Assembly (NCBI RefSeq): GCF_014649115.1
Contig: NZ_BMSK01000039.1
Coordinates: 1-32,172 of the forward strand
Reading direction: 5' to 3'
Length of the DNA: 32,172 nucleotides
From: Streptomyces eurythermus
Lineage (GTDB): Bacteria; Actinomycetota; Actinomycetes; Streptomycetales; Streptomycetaceae
The position numbers and the translations under genes were made by a program. Positions 30,266 to 32,172 of the stretch are shown here, in pieces. A model generated the notes under the pieces. It worked only from the letters and a program-made list of their open reading frames with translations. It had not been told where the DNA came from and did not search any database. Numbering within the stretch: position 1 is the first letter of the stretch; every line of letters begins with the position of its first letter.

Positions 30266-31522
30266 ATGAACGTTTCCCGGCGTGCGCTGCTGGTCACGGC
30301 GGCGGGTGCGGCGGCCGTGGGGCCGGTCACGGAGGCGTCGGCGGCACCCGCGGCGGAGGCCGGACGGGCGGAGACGGGCGGACGGGCGGAGACGGGCGCG
30401 ACCCTGCGGACGCTGAGCGCGGCGGCGGACTACGCCGTGGCGAAGGTCCGCGCCGTGGCGCCCCGCGTGACCGGCTTCCCGGTCGGCACCAGGTTCGAGA
30501 AGTGGACGTACTCGCGCGGCGGGGACTGGGTGGGCGGCTTCTGGCCCGGGACGCTGTGGATGACGTACCTGTACAGCGGGGACGACACCTTCCGTGCCCG
30601 GGCGGTCGAGTCGGCCCGGAACCTGGCCCCCCGTCAGACCGACACCACCACCCACGACCTGGGTTTCCTCTTCTACCCCTCCTGGGTCACCGCCTGGCGT
30701 CTGACCGGCGACGACGAGTGGCGCACCGGCGCGATACGCGCGGCGGACTCCCTGATACGGCGGTACAACCCGCGCGGCGGGTTCATCCGGGCGTGGGGCG
30801 CGCTGAACGACACCGCCAACGCCGGCCGCGTCATCATCGACACGATGATGAACCTGGACCTGCTGGCGTTCGCGAGCCGGCAGACCGGTGACCCCGCCTA
30901 CCTGGACATCGCGGTGGCGCACGCGAAGACCGCCCAGCGCGTCTTCCCCCGACCGGACGGCTCGACCCCGCACGTGTTCGACTTCGACCCGGACACCGGC
31001 GCACCCCTCGGCCCCGCCACGGTGCAGGGCTACGACGCCTCCTCCTGCTGGTCGCGCGGACAGGCGTGGGGCATCTACGGGTTCACCACCATGTACCGCA
31101 GGACCGGCGACACCGGGTTCCGGGACACCGCGCGCAGACTCGCCGACTACGCCATCGAGGCGCTGACCCCGGACCACGTGCCCGTCTGGGACTACCGGGC
31201 GCCGCAGCAGCCGTACGACGTCAAGGACGCCTCCGCCGGGGCGATCATGGCGTGCGGTCTGCTGGACCTGCACGCGGCGACCGGCCGGCGCGCCTACCGG
31301 GACGTGGCGCTGCGGATCCTCACCGCGCTCGCGGAGACGTGCCTGACCAGGAACTCGGCCCGGGCGGAGGCGGTCGTGGCCCGCTGCACCCGCAACCGTC
31401 CCGGCGAGGACGGCATCGAGATCTCGCTGCCCTACGCCGACTACTACCTCCTCGAAGGCATCCTGCGGGTGCTCCGCCCCGCGGACGTGGACCGGGCGAT
31501 CGACCTGTCACAGCCGTCCTAG
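30266..31522 (+). CDS. GH88 unsaturated glucuronyl hydrolase-type enzyme, Tat-exported
   Basis: About 418 residues. N-terminus MNVSRRALLVTAAGAAA carries a twin-arginine motif (SRRALL) and a hydrophobic segment, with cleavage likely at ASA-A (near 27). The body is an (alpha/alpha)6 barrel of family GH88. The two catalytic aspartates are visible: Asp131 in THDLGFLFYPSW and Asp192 in VIIDTMMNLDLL. Other landmarks are GGFWPGTLWMTY and SCWSRGQAWGIYG near 280. GH88 enzymes hydrate the 4,5-unsaturated uronic residue left by polysaccharide lyases, so this one completes breakdown of a uronate-containing polymer outside the cell. The ATG at 30266 has GGGAGGG about 5 bases upstream. No lyase gene is in the window. 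Confidence 0.9.
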   Translation: MNVSRRALLVTAAGAAAVGPVTEASAAPAAEAGRAETGGRAETGATLRTLSAAADYAVAKVRAVAPRVTGFPVGTRFEKWTYSRGGDWVGGFWPGTLWMTYLYSGDDTFRARAVESARNLAPRQTDTTTHDLGFLFYPSWVTAWRLTGDDEWRTGAIRAADSLIRRYNPRGGFIRAWGALNDTANAGRVIIDTMMNLDLLAFASRQTGDPAYLDIAVAHAKTAQRVFPRPDGSTPHVFDFDPDTGAPLGPATVQGYDASSCWSRGQAWGIYGFTTMYRRTGDTGFRDTARRLADYAIEALTPDHVPVWDYRAPQQPYDVKDASAGAIMACGLLDLHAATGRRAYRDVALRILTALAETCLTRNSARAEAVVARCTRNRPGEDGIEISLPYADYYLLEGILRVLRPADVDRAIDLSQPS

Positions 31523-31573
31523 CGGTCCTGGATCGAGGATGAGGGTGCGGGCGGCGATGTCGCCCGCACCCGC

Positions 31574-32172
31574 TCAGCCGGCCGAAGCGTTCCGTGCCGC
31601 CTCGCGTGCTTCGGCGAGGGCGCGCTGCCTGAGGTCGCCGAACAGCTGGATCGTGGTGGAGGCCAGGACGTCGTCCCCGCCGATGGTCCGGCGGTCCCCC
31701 CTGCGGGTGGACAGGGACAGGAGGGGGTCCTTGAGGAGCGGGGGCGGGGCCGGTTCGCCCGGCGTCACCAGGTGGACCGAACCGAAACGCTTGATCCCGC
31801 CCTCGCGGACGACCATGGCCGCGTCCCGGGCGAGGTCCGTCAGGAACACGCTCGCGATTCCGTCCAGGTCGCGGACCAGCGCCGGGACGGCCCTCGCCCC
31901 CCGGTTCCGCAGCAGCTTCCGCACCCCGGCCTCGAACCGGTGGGCGCCGGCCACGGCACTCGGTCTGCGCGGCCCGCGGCGCTCATGGGAAGGCACGATG
32001 GCACCCTCGGCGTCGTACAGGACACCGGTCAGACCCCGGAACGTCGGGCTGTGGTCGTACCACTTGGTCCCCACCTCGACTTCGACGTTCCGGTCGATCG
32101 CCGAGAGGAGGTCCCCGGGGACCAGCTTCTTCCGGGCTTCCTCCGCCGCCGCTCTCCTCGCGCCGTCGATGA
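31574..32172 (-). CDS. unidentified protein, 5' end beyond the right edge (partial)
   Basis: The frame stays open to the window edge, and the stretch before the first in-frame GTG (VGTKWYDH) continues as coding-like sequence (ARRAAAEEARKKLVPGDLLS, AIDRNVEVEVGTKW). The true start is therefore outside the window. At least 198 residues are present. Seen: HSPTFRGLTGVLYDAEGAI, a basic stretch (RRGPRRPS), RNRGARAVPALVRDLDGIAS followed by VFLTDLARD, and STTIQLFGDLRQRALAEAR at the end. No family was recognised. The charged helical N-terminal part suggests a soluble protein. Confidence 0.6.
   Translation of the reverse strand, partial: IDGARRAAAEEARKKLVPGDLLSAIDRNVEVEVGTKWYDHSPTFRGLTGVLYDAEGAIVPSHERRGPRRPSAVAGAHRFEAGVRKLLRNRGARAVPALVRDLDGIASVFLTDLARDAAMVVREGGIKRFGSVHLVTPGEPAPPPLLKDPLLSLSTRRGDRRTIGGDDVLASTTIQLFGDLRQRALAEAREAARNASAG

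Overview
The window reads as a stretch of linear-chromosome DNA from a Streptomyces or a close actinomycete. Third codon positions are almost all G or C, GTG starts are common, several promoters look leaderless, and the families present (ANTAR protein, Rv1733c-like membrane protein, DinB/mycothiol-dependent maleylpyruvate isomerase-like protein, Tat-exported glycoside hydrolase) are typical of that group. No rRNA, tRNA, CRISPR array, intact insertion sequence or secondary-metabolite core gene was seen. Functions are assigned by reading translated sequence and motifs only; no database search was possible.

Layout. 1-306: last codons of an unidentified gene and a less GC-rich, gene-free segment. 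307-3016: leftward membrane genes (FUSC/aromatic-acid exporter type and AI-2E type permease) separated by a 19-codon peptide gene with its own ribosome binding site and a following hairpin. 3242-6128: stress-flavoured small genes (ANTAR, DUF2267, MgtC/SapB, DUF1360). 6215-7559: FAD monooxygenase behind a well-formed promoter whose -10 box lies in a 22-bp perfect palindrome. 7807-11600: a two-gene operon of a P-loop NTPase and a membrane-anchored protein with a periplasmic-binding-protein fold, the best candidate for an undescribed system. 11729-14867: a hypothetical gene, a remnant of an XRE-type regulator, two YceI-family genes, and a 668-bp stretch without a firm gene but with a 20-bp perfect hairpin.

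14868-16466: leftward small basic protein, SRPBCC protein and secreted serine hydrolase. 16663-18509: permease plus TIGR03943-type partner with a histidine-rich loop. 18653-20591: Rv1733c-like and YihY/BrkB membrane proteins. 20620-24481: leftward SDR oxidoreductase, NarL-type response regulator and an unusual double histidine kinase (active module plus degenerate module), kinase and regulator being translationally coupled. 24619-27012: CPBP membrane protease with a repetitive tail, and a 3-hydroxyisobutyrate-dehydrogenase-like reductase. 27042-32172: a coiled-coil/winged-helix protein with a histone-H1-like linker, an FG-GAP lipoprotein, a DinB-like enzyme, a GNAT acetyltransferase, a GH88 hydrolase and a gene cut by the right edge.

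How it works together. Most genes are single-gene units, many for envelope, stress and redox functions. Real co-operation is supported only for the NTPase/anchored sensor pair, the permease/TIGR03943 pair and the kinase/regulator pair. Two sites matching the Streptomyces SigB-type consensus (GCGT, 15 bp, GGGTAC), upstream of the MgtC and YihY genes, hint at shared stress control.
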